DNA of 52,789 nucleotides from Candidatus Faecimonas gallistercoris (GCA_018712565.1 DVGU01000057.1:1-52789), one strand, 5' to 3'. Numbered from the stretch's first letter, positions 25,122 to 36,900 are shown. Translations and numbers: made by a program. The notes: generated by a model from the sequence alone, not told the origin.

Positions 25122-26478
25122 AAAAAGTCCTAATGTTGTATTTAAAGGTAGATACAGTCTAGCACTTACTTGTAGAGATAATAAAAACAAATCATTAAAT
25201 TATAAAGAAGAAAGATTAAAAGATGTTGATGACATGATTGATTATTATTCTGATGAAAAGAAAAAAACAGTTGGAATGTTTGAATATTATATGGGGCATA
25301 CAAGAAACGAAAAATATAATCTTGTAATGGAAAATGGGTCTTATGCTACTAAACAAGATATAGCAAAAATTAAAACTAATTATAAAAAGTATATTGAAAA
25401 CTCAAATCTTTGGAAAGGCATCTTAAGTTTTAAAAAAGAATATCTTGATGAAAATATAGACATAAAAACATTAGAACAAAAGATAGCTAAAGAGGTAATG
25501 CCTCAATTTTTAAAGTATTGTGGTTTTAAGGATATGAAAAATATGAGTTTTGTTTTTGCAATACATACTAATAGAAAACATCAGCCACACATTCATTTTG
25601 CTTTTATTGAAAAAAAGCCAAATTACTTATATTGCGATAATAAAGTTAATTATAGAAGAAAAGGTAAAATAAGTCTTGATGAGCAAAGGTATTTAAAAAG
25701 ATTAGTGGAACTTGCTATTGAAAGAGAGAAATATTATACTCCATTACTTAAGAAAACTAATGAAGATATTGATTATTTAAAATCATATTTTAATCCAAAA
25801 GAAAAAAATTTTGCATTAAGAAATGTAAATGAGATTTATGTTGAAGAAGATATTTTAAAACTAGGAGAGTTAATAAAGAAATATCGTGAGCAAAATAATC
25901 AAACATCTAAAAAAGTAAAATATAATTCTATTAAAGATAATGAACTTGGTAAAGAAATCAAGACTTTGACTAAAAGAATTAAATCATATCTTTTTAATGA
26001 TGAAACATCTATTTTGTATGCTAGTAGAAAAGATATAAATAAAGATTTAGAAAAACTTAATGACTATTTTGATACTTTAAATAAAAATAATAATGTTAAA
26101 GAGTTAGTGGCAGATAATAGTATTGTTAATAAAAAAGAAGAATATATTGATAACTATATTTATAATTCAATAGTAAATCATGCTTTATATAAATATAATC
26201 ATATTTCTATGTATGTAAAAAATAAGAATAATACTGATAAAATCACTATTGATGATTTAATACAAGAAGTTGTTTATCAAAATAGTAAACGAAATAATTT
26301 TAGTGATAAGCAAAGAAGAAAGCAAGTGTTATATAATTATTTTAAAGGTAATAGTTATATTTCTAGATTTCCTAGTAAGCATAAAATAGAGAAAGCCATA
26401 AAAAATATTAATTATGAAATGGAAAAAGCATCACAAGAGTTTAGTAAATTATTCAATTATGATGATAAAACTAAATAA
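25114..26478 (+). CDS. Relaxase, MobP/MobL family
   Basis: 454 residues. The metal-binding motif HTNRKHQPHIHFAF (about 151-164) is the HUH/three-His motif III of MobP-type relaxases in the MobL form. Candidate catalytic Tyr residues lie in the N-terminal 70 residues (MIDYYSDEKK, GMFEYYMGHT). The C-terminal 200 residues are helical and basic. It nicks oriT and pilots the strand through the coupling protein. It overlaps its accessory gene by 8 nt and lies 1 kb downstream of the candidate oriT. Confidence 0.85.
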   Translation: MSKKSPNVVFKGRYSLALTCRDNKNKSLNYKEERLKDVDDMIDYYSDEKKKTVGMFEYYMGHTRNEKYNLVMENGSYATKQDIAKIKTNYKKYIENSNLWKGILSFKKEYLDENIDIKTLEQKIAKEVMPQFLKYCGFKDMKNMSFVFAIHTNRKHQPHIHFAFIEKKPNYLYCDNKVNYRRKGKISLDEQRYLKRLVELAIEREKYYTPLLKKTNEDIDYLKSYFNPKEKNFALRNVNEIYVEEDILKLGELIKKYREQNNQTSKKVKYNSIKDNELGKEIKTLTKRIKSYLFNDETSILYASRKDINKDLEKLNDYFDTLNKNNNVKELVADNSIVNKKEEYIDNYIYNSIVNHALYKYNHISMYVKNKNNTDKITIDDLIQEVVYQNSKRNNFSDKQRRKQVLYNYFKGNSYISRFPSKHKIEKAIKNINYEMEKASQEFSKLFNYDDKTK

Positions 26479-26534
26479 CCTATGATATAATATTATCAGA
26501 TAGATAAATAGTAATTTGAAAGTGAGGAAATTTT

Positions 26535-26915
26535 ATGAAAGAATCAAAAGTAATAACATTTATCGGAGGATTCTATATATTTGGAGGTATTATTATATTA
26601 TTATCATTAATATTTAATGGTAGTGCTTTAAATATAGCTTTTGATTTGCCTAATGTACCAGATTATATCGTTAAGTTAATAGTAAGTCTTATATATATAC
26701 CATTAGGCTATTTATATATTAATAGAATTAAAAATTCAAATTGGGTTGTATTAGTATTAGCAATAATTTTTGGTTGTATTAGTGCTTCTTTAACAACAAA
26801 ATATAACACACAGCCATTTATAGGAAATTTGGTATATTCTTGCTTTGTAATAGTTATGACTTTCTTAAAAAGAAAAGAATTTAAAAATGGTTTAAAAACT
26901 CTATTGAAAAAATAA
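26535..26915 (+). CDS. Four-helix membrane protein, unknown
   Basis: 126 residues, with four hydrophobic segments (about 8-28, 45-65, 74-95, 98-112) and a basic C terminus (KRKEFKNGLKTLLKK). It has its own promoter-like TATAAT near 26487 and AGTGAGGAA before the ATG. I recognise no family. Its place right after the relaxase is shared by small membrane proteins in other ICEs, with possible roles in entry exclusion, but this is speculative. Confidence 0.6.
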   Translation: MKESKVITFIGGFYIFGGIIILLSLIFNGSALNIAFDLPNVPDYIVKLIVSLIYIPLGYLYINRIKNSNWVVLVLAIIFGCISASLTTKYNTQPFIGNLVYSCFVIVMTFLKRKEFKNGLKTLLKK

Positions 26916-26988
26916 TAAAAAAATCTTGAGCATTTAGTATTTGTTTTACTATTACAGTGTGGTAAAATTATAATTGGAGGTGTATTTC

Positions 26989-27228
26989 ATGGAAAAGAAA
27001 CAAGTAAAGAAAATTGTAGCAATGGGAGTATCTTTAGTAGTTCTACTTATTCTTGGAATTATTTACTCACTTGTTTTCAATGATGGACGTTGGGTTAAAG
27101 AAATGTATATGCCAGATTATATTTTTTCTGTAAAAGATATTCCAATGTTTATTATTGGAGCACTGATAATTATATATGTTATTTATGTTTTAGTTGTTTG
27201 CATTAAAAATGCAAAAAATAAAAAGTAA
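26989..27228 (+). CDS. Small two-helix membrane protein, unknown
   Basis: 79 residues from ATG 26989 (GGAGG at 26976-26980). Two hydrophobic helices (about 8-28 and 50-72) flank a loop containing FNDGRWVKEMYMPDYIFSVKD. The N and C termini are basic. It is followed by an intrinsic terminator at 27252. Function unknown. Confidence 0.6.
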   Translation: MEKKQVKKIVAMGVSLVVLLILGIIYSLVFNDGRWVKEMYMPDYIFSVKDIPMFIIGALIIIYVIYVLVVCIKNAKNKK

Positions 27229-27251
27229 TACAAATTACAATTTATCGAGGA

Positions 27252-27283
27252 GATCAACTTAATATAGTTAGTTGGTCTTTTTT
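27252..27283 (+). terminator. Intrinsic terminator
   Basis: GATCAACT (27252-27259) pairs with AGTTGGTC (27270-27277), one G-T wobble, followed by TTTTTT. It ends the small-membrane-protein transcript. Confidence 0.7.
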
Positions 27284-27304
27284 ATTGTGAAGAAAGGAAG
27301 GATT

Positions 27305-27442
27305 ATGATAAAGATTATTTTAATGGCAATAGGAGTGTTCTTATTGCTTTTTTTATATTGTGCTTGTGTTATATCAAGCAAGTGTTCAAGAGAGGAGGAA
27401 AAAGATGAACAGTTTAGAAAGATACAAAATGTTATCAAATGA
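27305..27442 (+). CDS. 45-residue single-pass membrane peptide
   Basis: ATG 27305 follows GAAAGGAAGG by 4 nt. The frame starts MIKIILMAIGVFLLLFLYCA, a single membrane helix, then CVISSKCSREEEKDEQF, a Cys-containing and acidic tail. It overlaps the start of the next gene by 38 nt, and its codons carry that gene's GAGGAGG site, so the two are coupled. Small proteins of this kind (short helix plus charged tail) recur in Firmicutes ICEs; function unknown. Confidence 0.6.
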   Translation: MIKIILMAIGVFLLLFLYCACVISSKCSREEEKDEQFRKIQNVIK

Positions 27443-27698
27443 AGATAAATCTAATTTAACAATTTATAGTATTTATGACAGCATTTATGATGTTGCAAAA
27501 AATGAAGATATTAATATAAGTGATGATATAGTTACTGATATTAAAGAACTAGCTTATGACTTATATCTTGATGATGAATACATGAATTTATCTGCACCTC
27601 AAATTGCTTTTTTCTTAACAGAGTGCTATGCAAAAGATAATTCTTTTATGGATAAAGTTGCTGATATGGATTACTCTGACATTTTTACAAGCAGTTGA
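27405..27698 (+). CDS. Small acidic protein, probably frameshifted before its DEMER tail
   Basis: 97 residues from ATG 27405 (GAGGAGG upstream), highly acidic and helical (SLERYKMLSNEDKSN... ISDDIVTDIKELAYDLYLDDEYM... FFLTECYAKDNSF). It stops at 27698 with ...YSDIFTSS. The +1 frame continues for 17 more codons to 27741 and ends QDEMER, the tail shared by other ICE proteins. Removing one T from the five-T run at 27682-27686 joins the two frames as ...YSDILQAVDNDNYDFYQDEMER. I therefore infer a 1-nt insertion, a sequencing error, or a programmed or phase-variable slip. Confidence 0.65.
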   Translation: MNSLERYKMLSNEDKSNLTIYSIYDSIYDVAKNEDINISDDIVTDIKELAYDLYLDDEYMNLSAPQIAFFLTECYAKDNSFMDKVADMDYSDIFTSS

Positions 27699-27741
27699 TA
27701 ATGATAATTATGATTTTTATCAAGATGAAATGGAAAGATAA
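27682..27741 (+). other. Out-of-frame tail ending QDEMER (frameshift remnant)
   Basis: In the frame one base ahead of the preceding gene, codons from 27688 read QAVDNDNYDFYQDEMER and stop at 27739-27741. The run of five T at 27682-27686 is the likely slip point. The next ORF starts 3 nt after this stop, the spacing expected if 27741 were the original gene end. Confidence 0.6.
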
Positions 27742-27743
27742 TT

Positions 27744-27881
27744 ATGTTTAAAAAGTTTAAGATATTATGGAGAAATTTTTGGGGTAGTAGATATTGGATA
27801 TATGAAGATGAAACTTTAACTAAAGAATTACTTATATATCATAGAAAAATATATGTTAAGGAAATAAAGGAGGGAAAATAA
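27744..27881 (+). CDS. 45-residue basic, Trp-rich peptide
   Basis: ATG 27744 opens a frame of 45 codons (MFKKFKILWRNFWGSRYWIY, then EDETLTKELLIYHRKIYVKE), rich in Lys, Tyr and Trp. It starts 3 nt after the out-of-frame DEMER stop, and its last codons contain the AAGGAGGG site of the next gene, which starts 2 nt after it. The position and tight packing support translation. No family recognised. Confidence 0.5.
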   Translation: MFKKFKILWRNFWGSRYWIYEDETLTKELLIYHRKIYVKEIKEGK

Positions 27882-27882
27882 C

Positions 27883-28158
27883 ATGGATTTTTCAAAATTA
27901 AATTTAGAATTTGCTAATATGCAAAAAACAGTCGAAGATTATAACAAGATAATTACTTTGATTAATATGAGGATTAAAGATAATTTAAGGACTGTCAGTA
28001 AATACGAAACGAAAATGAAAAATACAAAAAATAAATTAGAGAAAGATTTAGCACATTTATATATAACATCAATTAAATGTGAAACTGAATTTTTAGAAAG
28101 TTTAGTAAAGGAGGATAAAAATAATGAACGAGAATCAGGGAATACTAAAAATGTATAA
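27883..28158 (+). CDS. Coiled-coil protein, unknown
   Basis: 91 residues, helical throughout, with heptad-like hydrophobics (LEFANMQKTVEDYNKIITLINMRIKDNL, and KMKNTKNKLEKDLAHLYITSIKCETEFLESLV). It is basic with an acidic end. AAGGAGGG lies just before ATG 27883. The 3' end overlaps the next gene by 35 nt. It could be a scaffold or a coupling-protein partner; no direct evidence. Confidence 0.6.
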   Translation: MDFSKLNLEFANMQKTVEDYNKIITLINMRIKDNLRTVSKYETKMKNTKNKLEKDLAHLYITSIKCETEFLESLVKEDKNNERESGNTKNV

Positions 28159-28519
28159 TGAAGAAGAAATAAAACAATTACTTAATAGTAACGAAAGGTT
28201 AGTATATATTGATGATGGGACTGATGAAATAGTAGCAAGGTATGAAGATTTACCAGATATTATTGTAGATGTAAATGAAAAACTTGGTCATACTGAAAAT
28301 TTAAAAGTATATGATTTTGATAATCAACTTCTTGATAAACCTATTTTAACAACAATAGGTTATTTTTTGGATAAATGTGATCCAAAAGTAAGAGAAGATA
28401 TTATTGATAGATTAGTTAACTTACAAACTGGAGTAGAACAAATGAAAGATTATAAAGTAATTGATGAAGATATGCTATTTGATGTTAGAATTGCCATGGA
28501 TGAAGAAATGGAAAGATAA
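28124..28519 (+). CDS. Acidic protein with EEMER tail, upstream of VirD4
   Basis: 131 residues, acidic, from ATG 28124 (GGAGG upstream). It begins with a helix (YNEEEIKQLLNSNERLVYI), has a beta-like middle (DGTDEIVARYEDLPDIIVDV) and ends in helices and DEEMER. No known domain. It lies 2 nt before the coupling protein, so it may be a T4CP-linked factor or a substrate. It shares the C-terminal tail with SSB and others. Confidence 0.6.
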   Translation: MNENQGILKMYNEEEIKQLLNSNERLVYIDDGTDEIVARYEDLPDIIVDVNEKLGHTENLKVYDFDNQLLDKPILTTIGYFLDKCDPKVREDIIDRLVNLQTGVEQMKDYKVIDEDMLFDVRIAMDEEMER

Positions 28520-28521
28520 GT

Positions 28522-30495
28522 ATGCCAATTCCTTATATTATCATTTTAGTTATAGTTGTATTAATAATTATCTTTTTATATTTTATTGAACCACTTATAA
28601 CTAGGCAGAAAATTAAAGATAATAATGAACATGGTAGTGCTAGGTGGTCAACTTTTCAAGAGATTAAAAAGAACTTTAGAAAAGAGAAGATAAATAATAT
28701 TATTGAAAGTGGTTTTCCAGTTTATTATTCAAAAGATAATAAATATGTATGGTTTGATATGACAACACCTCATTGGATTTATCTAGGATCAACTGGTAGT
28801 GGTAAAAGTGCTACTGCTGTTATTCCAGAATGTAGTTTTATAGCAACTGCTAAAAATAAAAAGAGTGTTTTTATTACTGACCCAAAGGGAGAAATTTTTT
28901 CTACAACAAGTAAGATGTTTAAAGATAATGGTTATAATGTATTTACATTGGATTTTAGAAATCCAGAATATTCTAATCATTCTAATTTACTTGAAACTGC
29001 AATAAATGAATATGAACTTTTTGATAAAAACGAGAAATTAAGTGATAAAGAAAAAAATGAAGAACTAAAAATTAAATATAAAAATGAGGCAATAACACAT
29101 TATGCTCAATGTAATCAAATAGTAAATGATATATGCACTATGATTATGGCTGATAAGACTGCAAAAGAGGCTTTTTGGAATAATAGTGCAAGTGATTTAT
29201 TATATGGTATTATTTTTTTGTTTTTAGAAGATTATGCTGATGGAAAAATTAAAAGAGAGCAAATAACATTAACATCTATGAAAAAATTTCAAAATAGTTC
29301 CATGACTGACAAAAACATAAAATCATTAAGAAAATATGTAGAGGCAAAGCCTTATGGATTTAAAAGTAAAGATAAATTGATACCAATTATTTCTACTAGC
29401 GAAAACACTTATAAAAGTATAACATCAATATTCAATGAAAGAATGACTCTGTTTGATGATGTAAATGTAGAAAATATAACATCAAATTCTGACTTTGATT
29501 TTGATATATTAGGAAAAGAGCCGACGGTATTGTATTGTTGCATACCTGATGAATCTAAAATATATTACACTTTAGTATCAGTAGTAGTATCTTTAATCTA
29601 TAAAAGATTGGTATTGTTATGTAATCAACAACCTAATAAAAAGTTACCAATCGAACTTGTATTTTTACTTGATGAATTTGCAAATACACCACCTTTACAG
29701 GACATTGAAACAATCGTATCAGTAGCTAGGAGTAGAGGAATGTATTTTCAATTTTTCTTACAAAGTTTTGCCCAACTTGATAATTTATATGGTAAAGAGG
29801 TTAGTCAAATAATACAAGATAACTGTGGACTTGCTTATTTAAAAACAAATACACAAGAAACAGCTGAAGCAATTAGTTCAAGACTTGGAACTCATGGAGT
29901 AGAAACCACCTCATTAAATTACTCTATTAGTTTACTTAATAATAATGGGAGTAAAGGCACAAGCCTTATTTCAAGAAGATTATTAACTGCTGATGAGATA
30001 AAACAATTACATTATAAAACTATTATATTCCCAACAATAGGTTATCCAATCTTTCGTGATACAGTAATTTATCAAAAGTTTAGTTGTTATAAAAAGGGAT
30101 TTATTGATAGAAAAATAAGACCACTTGAAAGACTAGCAAATACATACTATACAGTAGAACAATTAAAATTCAATAATAAAGAAAGTAATCAAGAGCCTAA
30201 ACTTGATACTGCTGAATCTAAAATTAAAACAAAGTTAGTATCAATAATAAATGAGGTATTAAAAGTCTTTGGAAAAATTGATTTTAATGTTGAATACGTT
30301 AAAGATGATGATAACATCATAGCCCAGTTGTATTTAGCACCACCATTATCAACTAACGATCTAAAAGAGTTAGAAGAATTAAGTAGTAAATTAGATTTTT
30401 TCTATAATGCTATATCAGATAAAGGAAAAGTTAATCGTAAAAATAGAAACTCATTAATTGAGGTTTTTTTAGTTAATAAAGAAAAAGAAATGTGA
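28522..30495 (+). CDS. VirD4/TraG-type coupling protein
   Basis: 657 residues. One N-terminal membrane helix (about 4-24); Walker A GSTGSGKSA at 89-97; Walker B LVFLLDEFAN near 378-387; the downstream LPPLQDIETIVSVARSRGM-like region (here TPPLQDIETIVSVARSRGM) and QIIQDNCG are typical of TraG/VirD4. The C-terminal 100 residues are an acidic/basic substrate-recognition tail. It links relaxosome and VirB4 channel and chooses substrates, including any protein substrates. Confidence 0.93.
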   Translation: MPIPYIIILVIVVLIIIFLYFIEPLITRQKIKDNNEHGSARWSTFQEIKKNFRKEKINNIIESGFPVYYSKDNKYVWFDMTTPHWIYLGSTGSGKSATAVIPECSFIATAKNKKSVFITDPKGEIFSTTSKMFKDNGYNVFTLDFRNPEYSNHSNLLETAINEYELFDKNEKLSDKEKNEELKIKYKNEAITHYAQCNQIVNDICTMIMADKTAKEAFWNNSASDLLYGIIFLFLEDYADGKIKREQITLTSMKKFQNSSMTDKNIKSLRKYVEAKPYGFKSKDKLIPIISTSENTYKSITSIFNERMTLFDDVNVENITSNSDFDFDILGKEPTVLYCCIPDESKIYYTLVSVVVSLIYKRLVLLCNQQPNKKLPIELVFLLDEFANTPPLQDIETIVSVARSRGMYFQFFLQSFAQLDNLYGKEVSQIIQDNCGLAYLKTNTQETAEAISSRLGTHGVETTSLNYSISLLNNNGSKGTSLISRRLLTADEIKQLHYKTIIFPTIGYPIFRDTVIYQKFSCYKKGFIDRKIRPLERLANTYYTVEQLKFNNKESNQEPKLDTAESKIKTKLVSIINEVLKVFGKIDFNVEYVKDDDNIIAQLYLAPPLSTNDLKELEELSSKLDFFYNAISDKGKVNRKNRNSLIEVFLVNKEKEM

Positions 30496-30509
30496 AAGAA
30501 GGTGTAGGA

Positions 30510-30986
30510 ATGACTAATATTGGAGATTATATTGCAAAAGCAAGAATAGATAAAGGCTATTCTATGAGAAAACTGGCTAGATTAAGTGGATTAGATAATG
30601 CCACAATATCTAAAATAGAATCTGGTAAAATCAAAAATCCGAAATTATCATTAATAAAAACATTATGTAGATATTTAGATATTGCTTATGAAGATTGTCT
30701 TTATGTTATGCAATTAGGTGCAACTTATAATCCTAATAACAATATTTTAATGAATTATTATAATAATATTTCTGATGATGAATTAAAAAGCACTTATAAA
30801 AATATCATAGGTAAAATAAATGAATATGATAAAATTTTATCTTATTTACACCAACAATTTAATCAAACTGATGATAAGAAATTATTGATAGATACAATAA
30901 AGTCTTATGAATATGAAAATAGAACTAATAAATATATTAGAAAAATTTTAGAAGAAAAAATACTTAATAAATATTTGAATAGTTAG
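30510..30986 (+). CDS. XRE-family regulator
   Basis: 158 residues from ATG 30510 (GAAGGTG upstream; GTG 30492 inside the VirD4 end is less likely). The HTH is at 3-58 ([50 protein letters not shown]). The remaining 90 residues are helical, with [21 protein letters not shown] and a basic end, likely for oligomerisation. It is placed between VirD4 and the methylase-helicase and may regulate the latter or the whole transfer operon. Confidence 0.8.
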   Translation: MTNIGDYIAKARIDKGYSMRKLARLSGLDNATISKIESGKIKNPKLSLIKTLCRYLDIAYEDCLYVMQLGATYNPNNNILMNYYNNISDDELKSTYKNIIGKINEYDKILSYLHQQFNQTDDKKLLIDTIKSYEYENRTNKYIRKILEEKILNKYLNS

Positions 30987-30997
30987 GAGGGTTAAAA

Positions 30998-33900
30998 GTG
31001 AATAAAGAGTTTGTAAATGATTTTTTTAATATAAGAGATGAAACTTTAAAAGATATTCAAGATAATTCTTATAATTGGAATCGCTTTATTATCTACTGGT
31101 CTAAAATACTAGATGATTATAGCATTGATAATGTTCTTAACTTATATTCTTATAATTCTAGTGGTAGAGTTTTTAAGACCTTTGATGATTGGAATAGTGA
31201 GGAAATTGGTAGAAGAATAAAACCTAAAAGTAGAGGAATCCCAATAATTGTTAATGATGCAAAAATATATGTATTTGATATTAGACAAACTTATGGTAAA
31301 GAATATAGGACTTGGAATTATAATCACTATATTGATAAAGACATTTTAAATTATTATCAAGATAGTTATAATATTGAAAATGATGATAGTAAAACATTAT
31401 ATGAAAATTTTTATGATACGTTTTATGAAATATCATTAAATCAAATAATGAATAATTATAAAACAATGTCATCAGATGAAGTGGAGTTCGTTGCTAAAAC
31501 AATGACTTCACTTTTTTTAGCAAAATCTAATTTTAATATAAATAATCTTCCAACAGTTTATGAAATGCTGGAAAATATGGAAACTGACGATATTTTAAAG
31601 TGTATGCAGATAGCCAATAAAGAAACTGCAAACATATATAATGATTTTATAGAGAAAACTGATAATCTTATTTCCATACAAAATGTTATTCGGGAAAATG
31701 TACTTAATCAATTTAAAGAAGATACATTTATAAGTGAAGAACAAAAGCAGAACTTTATATCATCAATAGAACGAAATTCATTCTTTAATAGTGAGCATAT
31801 TGAAAATATCTATAATGGATATGTTACTAGATATGAACGTGCTTTTAAGAAAATGGTAAATAATATTGTTGATGAAATAACTACTGAAAGCAATGTAGAA
31901 AGTATTAAAGAAACTAAAGTTGATGATAGTGAGGAGATTAATACTGATACATCTTCAATAAGTGATGAAGAAAATGTTAGAGAACAAATGTCATTATTTG
32001 CACCTAGAGAAGAAGAACTCGCAAATAAAATATGTGATATTTTCAATTCTTTTGATACAAAATACCAAAATACATTTGAAATTAATAATGTGGAATTACA
32101 AAAGTGGGAACATATTAAAAGTAAAAAGAGAAATTTATCTATTATTTTAACAAGTTCTTTGATAGGAGAGTTTGCAGATAGAGATAATAGTTTTACTTAT
32201 TTTAATAGTGATAAAACTGATGAAATAAAGTTAAATAATAGTATTGCAAATAATTATTTTTTACAAGAATTATATAAAGATAAAGATTTTTCAATATCAT
32301 TTACTCCTAGTATGATTCATATATTTTGGCATAACTTTGATGATAAAACTTTTGATATGAATATTCCTAGTACAAAACTAGTAGATCAAAGTGAGATAGA
32401 TAATCAAGAGTTAGAAAAAATTGATGATGAAATATCTGCAATTAATAACGATAAAGAAATTGATTATAAAGTAACAACAGCTGAAATAATACCTACTCAT
32501 GATGGTGTTGAAACTAATGTTATAGAAAAACATACTTATAATACTGTTGGAGAAGAAATAGAAGAATATCCTAAAGTTAATTATCATATTGCTGATGATA
32601 AAACTGATACAAGTTTTGGTGCAAAATCGAGATTTGAAGATAACGTCAAAGCAATAGAATTATTAAAAAAGTTAGAAACCGAAAATAGGAATGCAACTAA
32701 AGAAGAACAAGATGTTTTAGCACGATATGTTGGTTGGGGTGGAATTGCTGATGCTTTTGATGAAAGAAAAGAAAACTGGAAGAGTGAGAGAGAAAGATTA
32801 AAATTACTTTTAAGTGATGAAGAATATAAATCAGCATCTCATTCTACATTATCTTCTTTTTATACTCCAAATGTTGCGATAGATGGAATATATAAAGCCT
32901 TAAAACAATTTGGTTTTGAAAAAGGTAATATTTTAGAGCCTAGTTGTGGTATTGGAAATTTCTTTGGTAGATTACCTAATGAATTTGCAAACTCTAAATT
33001 ATATGGAATAGAGTTAGATAGTATAAGTGGTAGAATTGCTAAAAAACTTTATCCTAATGCAAAAATAGAAATAAGTGGTTATGAAGAATCAAAAGTTAGT
33101 GATGACTTATTTGATGTAGCAGTTGGTAATGTTCCTTTTGGTAGTAATACAGTTTATGATAGAAGATACAAAGATAAGTTTTTAATCCATGATTATTTCT
33201 TCCAAAAGACATTAGATAAAGTTAGAGATGGAGGAATAATCGCTTTTATAACAACTGATGGAACTCTTGATAAAAAAGATACAAAGGTAAGAGAATACAT
33301 TGCAAAAAGGGCAGAGTTTTTAGGTGCAATAAGATTACCAAATAATATGTTTACAGATAATGCCAATGCTAAAGTTACATCGGATATTATTTTCCTAAAG
33401 AAACGTGATGAATTAAAACATGATGTAAGTGATGAAAGTTGGATTTATACAAGTGAATATGATGATGGAATAACAATTAATAATTATTATATTGATAATC
33501 CTGATATGATGCTTGGTAAAATGGAATTGCATTCAACTGCTTATGGTTTTGACAATACATTAAGTCCAGTAGATGAAGATATTAATGTTTTAATGAATAA
33601 AGCATTAGAAAAGTTACCAACTAATAACTATGAACAAACTACTTTTATTCAAAACGAAGATAATGATTACGAGGTACTTGATGCTGATGATAGTGTTAAG
33701 AATAATGCTTTTGTTATTATAAATCAAGATGGTAAAGATATAATTTATCAAAGGTCTTTTTCTAGTTTAGTTCCTTATTCTATTCAAGAGGGAATGGTAG
33801 CAAAAAGAATAATTGGTCTTTGCAAGGTAAAGAATGCTTTACGAGAAGTCTTTGATGTACAACTTAATGATGGCAGTGATGAAGAACTATCTTCAGCACA

Positions 33901-36900
33901 AGAAAAATTAAGTAAAGTGTATGATGAATTTTATAAAAAGTATGGTTATATAAATGATAGTGTAAACGCAAGAGCCTTTGATAGTGATCCAGATTATTAT
34001 TTGCTTACATCTATTGAAAATAAAATTAGTAAAGATGATGAAGAAAATGATAAACCTAAATATGAAAAAGGAGATGTATTTACAAAGAGAACTATCAGAA
34101 AAAGTAAAAAGATAACAAGTGCAGAAAATGCTGAAGAAGCATTAAGGTATTCACTTAACAATCGTGGGTGTGTTGATTTTGAATATATGAAAACATTATA
34201 TCCAAAAGAGGAAAGTGAAATCATTGATGAACTTGATAATTTAATTTATCAAGATCCTGAAAAGATAAATGATTTTAATTATGGTTGGGTAATAGCCAGT
34301 GAATATTTAAGTGGTAATGTAAAACAAAAATTAAATTATGCTAAAACAGTTAATGAGGATAATAAGTTTGATAGGAATATAGAGGCACTTGAAAGAGTAC
34401 AACCTAGACCACTTGAATATGATGAAATAAGTATTAAATTAGGCTCTACTTGGATACCAGAAGATGTATATCATGAGTTTTGCTGTGAACTTTTAGATAT
34501 TCCTAGTTGGAATAAGAGTCAACTAAAGATTAAATATGCAAAAGAGGTCAATACTTGGTTATTTCAAGCTAGTGGCTTATATGGATATGGAGTAAAAAAT
34601 ACAAGCACGTGGGGAACAGATAGAGCAGATGCTTTATCTTTAATTAAAAACTCTTTAAATCTACAAAGTGTAACTGTTTATGATAAGTTAGAAGATGAAA
34701 GGCGAGTTGTAAATCCAGTAGAAACTGCTAATGCTAGAGAAAAACAAGAGGCAATAAAGCAAGAGTTTAAAGAATGGATTTGGAAAGATGAAGATAGAAG
34801 AAATAGACTTGTAAAATTATACAATGAACAATTTAATTGTATGAAAGAAAGAGAATATGATGGTAGTCATTTAACTTTTGATGGTATGAATCCAAATATA
34901 GAACTTCGACCACATCAAAAAAATGCAGTTGCTCGTGTTTTATATGGTGGTAATACTTTACTTGCTCATGCAGTTGGTGCTGGTAAAACTTATGAATGTA
35001 TTGCTAGTGCAATGGAATTAAAGAGATTAGGTATAGTTAGTAAGCCAATGTTTGTTGTGCCGAATCATTTGTTAGGTCAATGGGCTAATGAAATTTTAAA
35101 ATTATATCCTACTGCGAATATATTAGTTGCAACACAAAAAGATTTTGAAAAAACAAGAAGAAAAAAACTTATGGGAAAAATAGCGACAGGAGAATGGGAT
35201 GCAGTTTTAATTGCTCACTCTAGTTTTGGATTAATTCCTATGAGTAAAGAGTATGAACAAAAACACATGGAAGGACAAATAGAAGAAGTAGTTAATGCGA
35301 TTGAAAGAATAAAAGCAGAAACTAATGATAGTTTAAGTGTAAAGAAACTAGAACAAATTAAAACTAGCATGGATACCAAACTAAAATCGTTAATTGATAG
35401 ACCAAAAGATGATGTGGTAACATTTGAAGAATTAGGTGTCGATGAATTAATTGTTGATGAGGCACACTTGTTTAAAAACTTACCTATGTTTTCTAAAATA
35501 AGAAATGTTGCTGGAATAAATAATAGTGAATCTAAAAAAGCAACAGATTTATTTATGAAGATAAGTTATGTATTAGAAAATAATGGTGGTAAAGGTGCAG
35601 TATTTGCAACTGGTACTCCTATTTCAAACTCCATGGGAGAACTATTTGTTATGCAAAAGTATTTGCAACTTGATAGATTGCGAGAAATGGGACTTGAACA
35701 TTTTGATGAGTGGGCATCAACTTTTGGAGAAATTGTTAATAGTTTTGAAATCGCTCCTGATGGTAGTGGTTTTAGAACAAAAGCAAGATTTGCTCAATTC
35801 TTTAATATTCCAGAATTAATGACTTTATTTAAAGAAATTGCTGATATTCAAACATCTAAAATGTTAGATCTACCAGTTCCTAAATTAAAAGGTGGAGATT
35901 ATAAAACAGTAGTTGCTCCAAAAAGTGATGAACTTGCTGAATATGTTAATAAGTTAGCAGAACGTAGTGAAATTATTAGGAATGGTTGTGATCCAAGGGA
36001 TGATAATATGCTTTTAGTAACCAATGATGGTAGAAAAGCAGCACTCGATTTAAGAATGATAGATCCTAGTATGCCAGATTTACCTAACTCAAAAATAAAT
36101 ATGGCAGTAGAAAACATTTATAGAATATGGTTAGAAAACAAAGATGACAAGTTAACGCAACTTGTCTTTTGTGATTTATCTACTCCTAAAAATGATGGTA
36201 CTTTTAATGTTTATGATGATATTAAAAACAAACTTATTGCTAGAGGAGTACCAGCAGATGAAATTGAGTATATTCATAACGCAAAAACTAATCCTCAAAA
36301 ATTAAAACTTTTTGAAGATATGCGAAATGGAACAAAAAGAATTTTAATAGGATCAACTTCTAAAATGGGAGCAGGAATGAATGTTCAAGATAAATTAATT
36401 GCTTTACATCATTTAGACTGTCCATGGCGACCATCTGATATTGAACAACGTGAAGGAAGGATTTTAAGACAAGGTAATCAAAATGATGAAGTGGAAATAT
36501 ATCGTTATGTTACTGAAGGTAGTTTTGATGCGTATTCTTATCAATTAATTCAAACGAAATCTACTTTTATTAATCAAATAATGTCTAACAGTAATGGTGG
36601 TGGAAGAACTGCTGAAGATTTAGATAGAGATACACTCACTTATGCAGAGGTTAAAGCTCTTGCTAGTGGGAATCCTTTGATTTTAGAAAAGTTTAAAGTA
36701 GAAAATGAATTAAAACAATTATACTTATCTAAAAGTAGATATGATAAATCACATATTGAACTTGAGGCAAAATATAATACAGAATTACCACGTAAATTAA
36801 AATATCAAAAGCAATATTTAAGTGGTCTTGAAGAAGATGTAAAAAATGTCAAAGATTTGTCTGCAGATAATTTTGTAATTACTATTAAAGATAAAATTTA

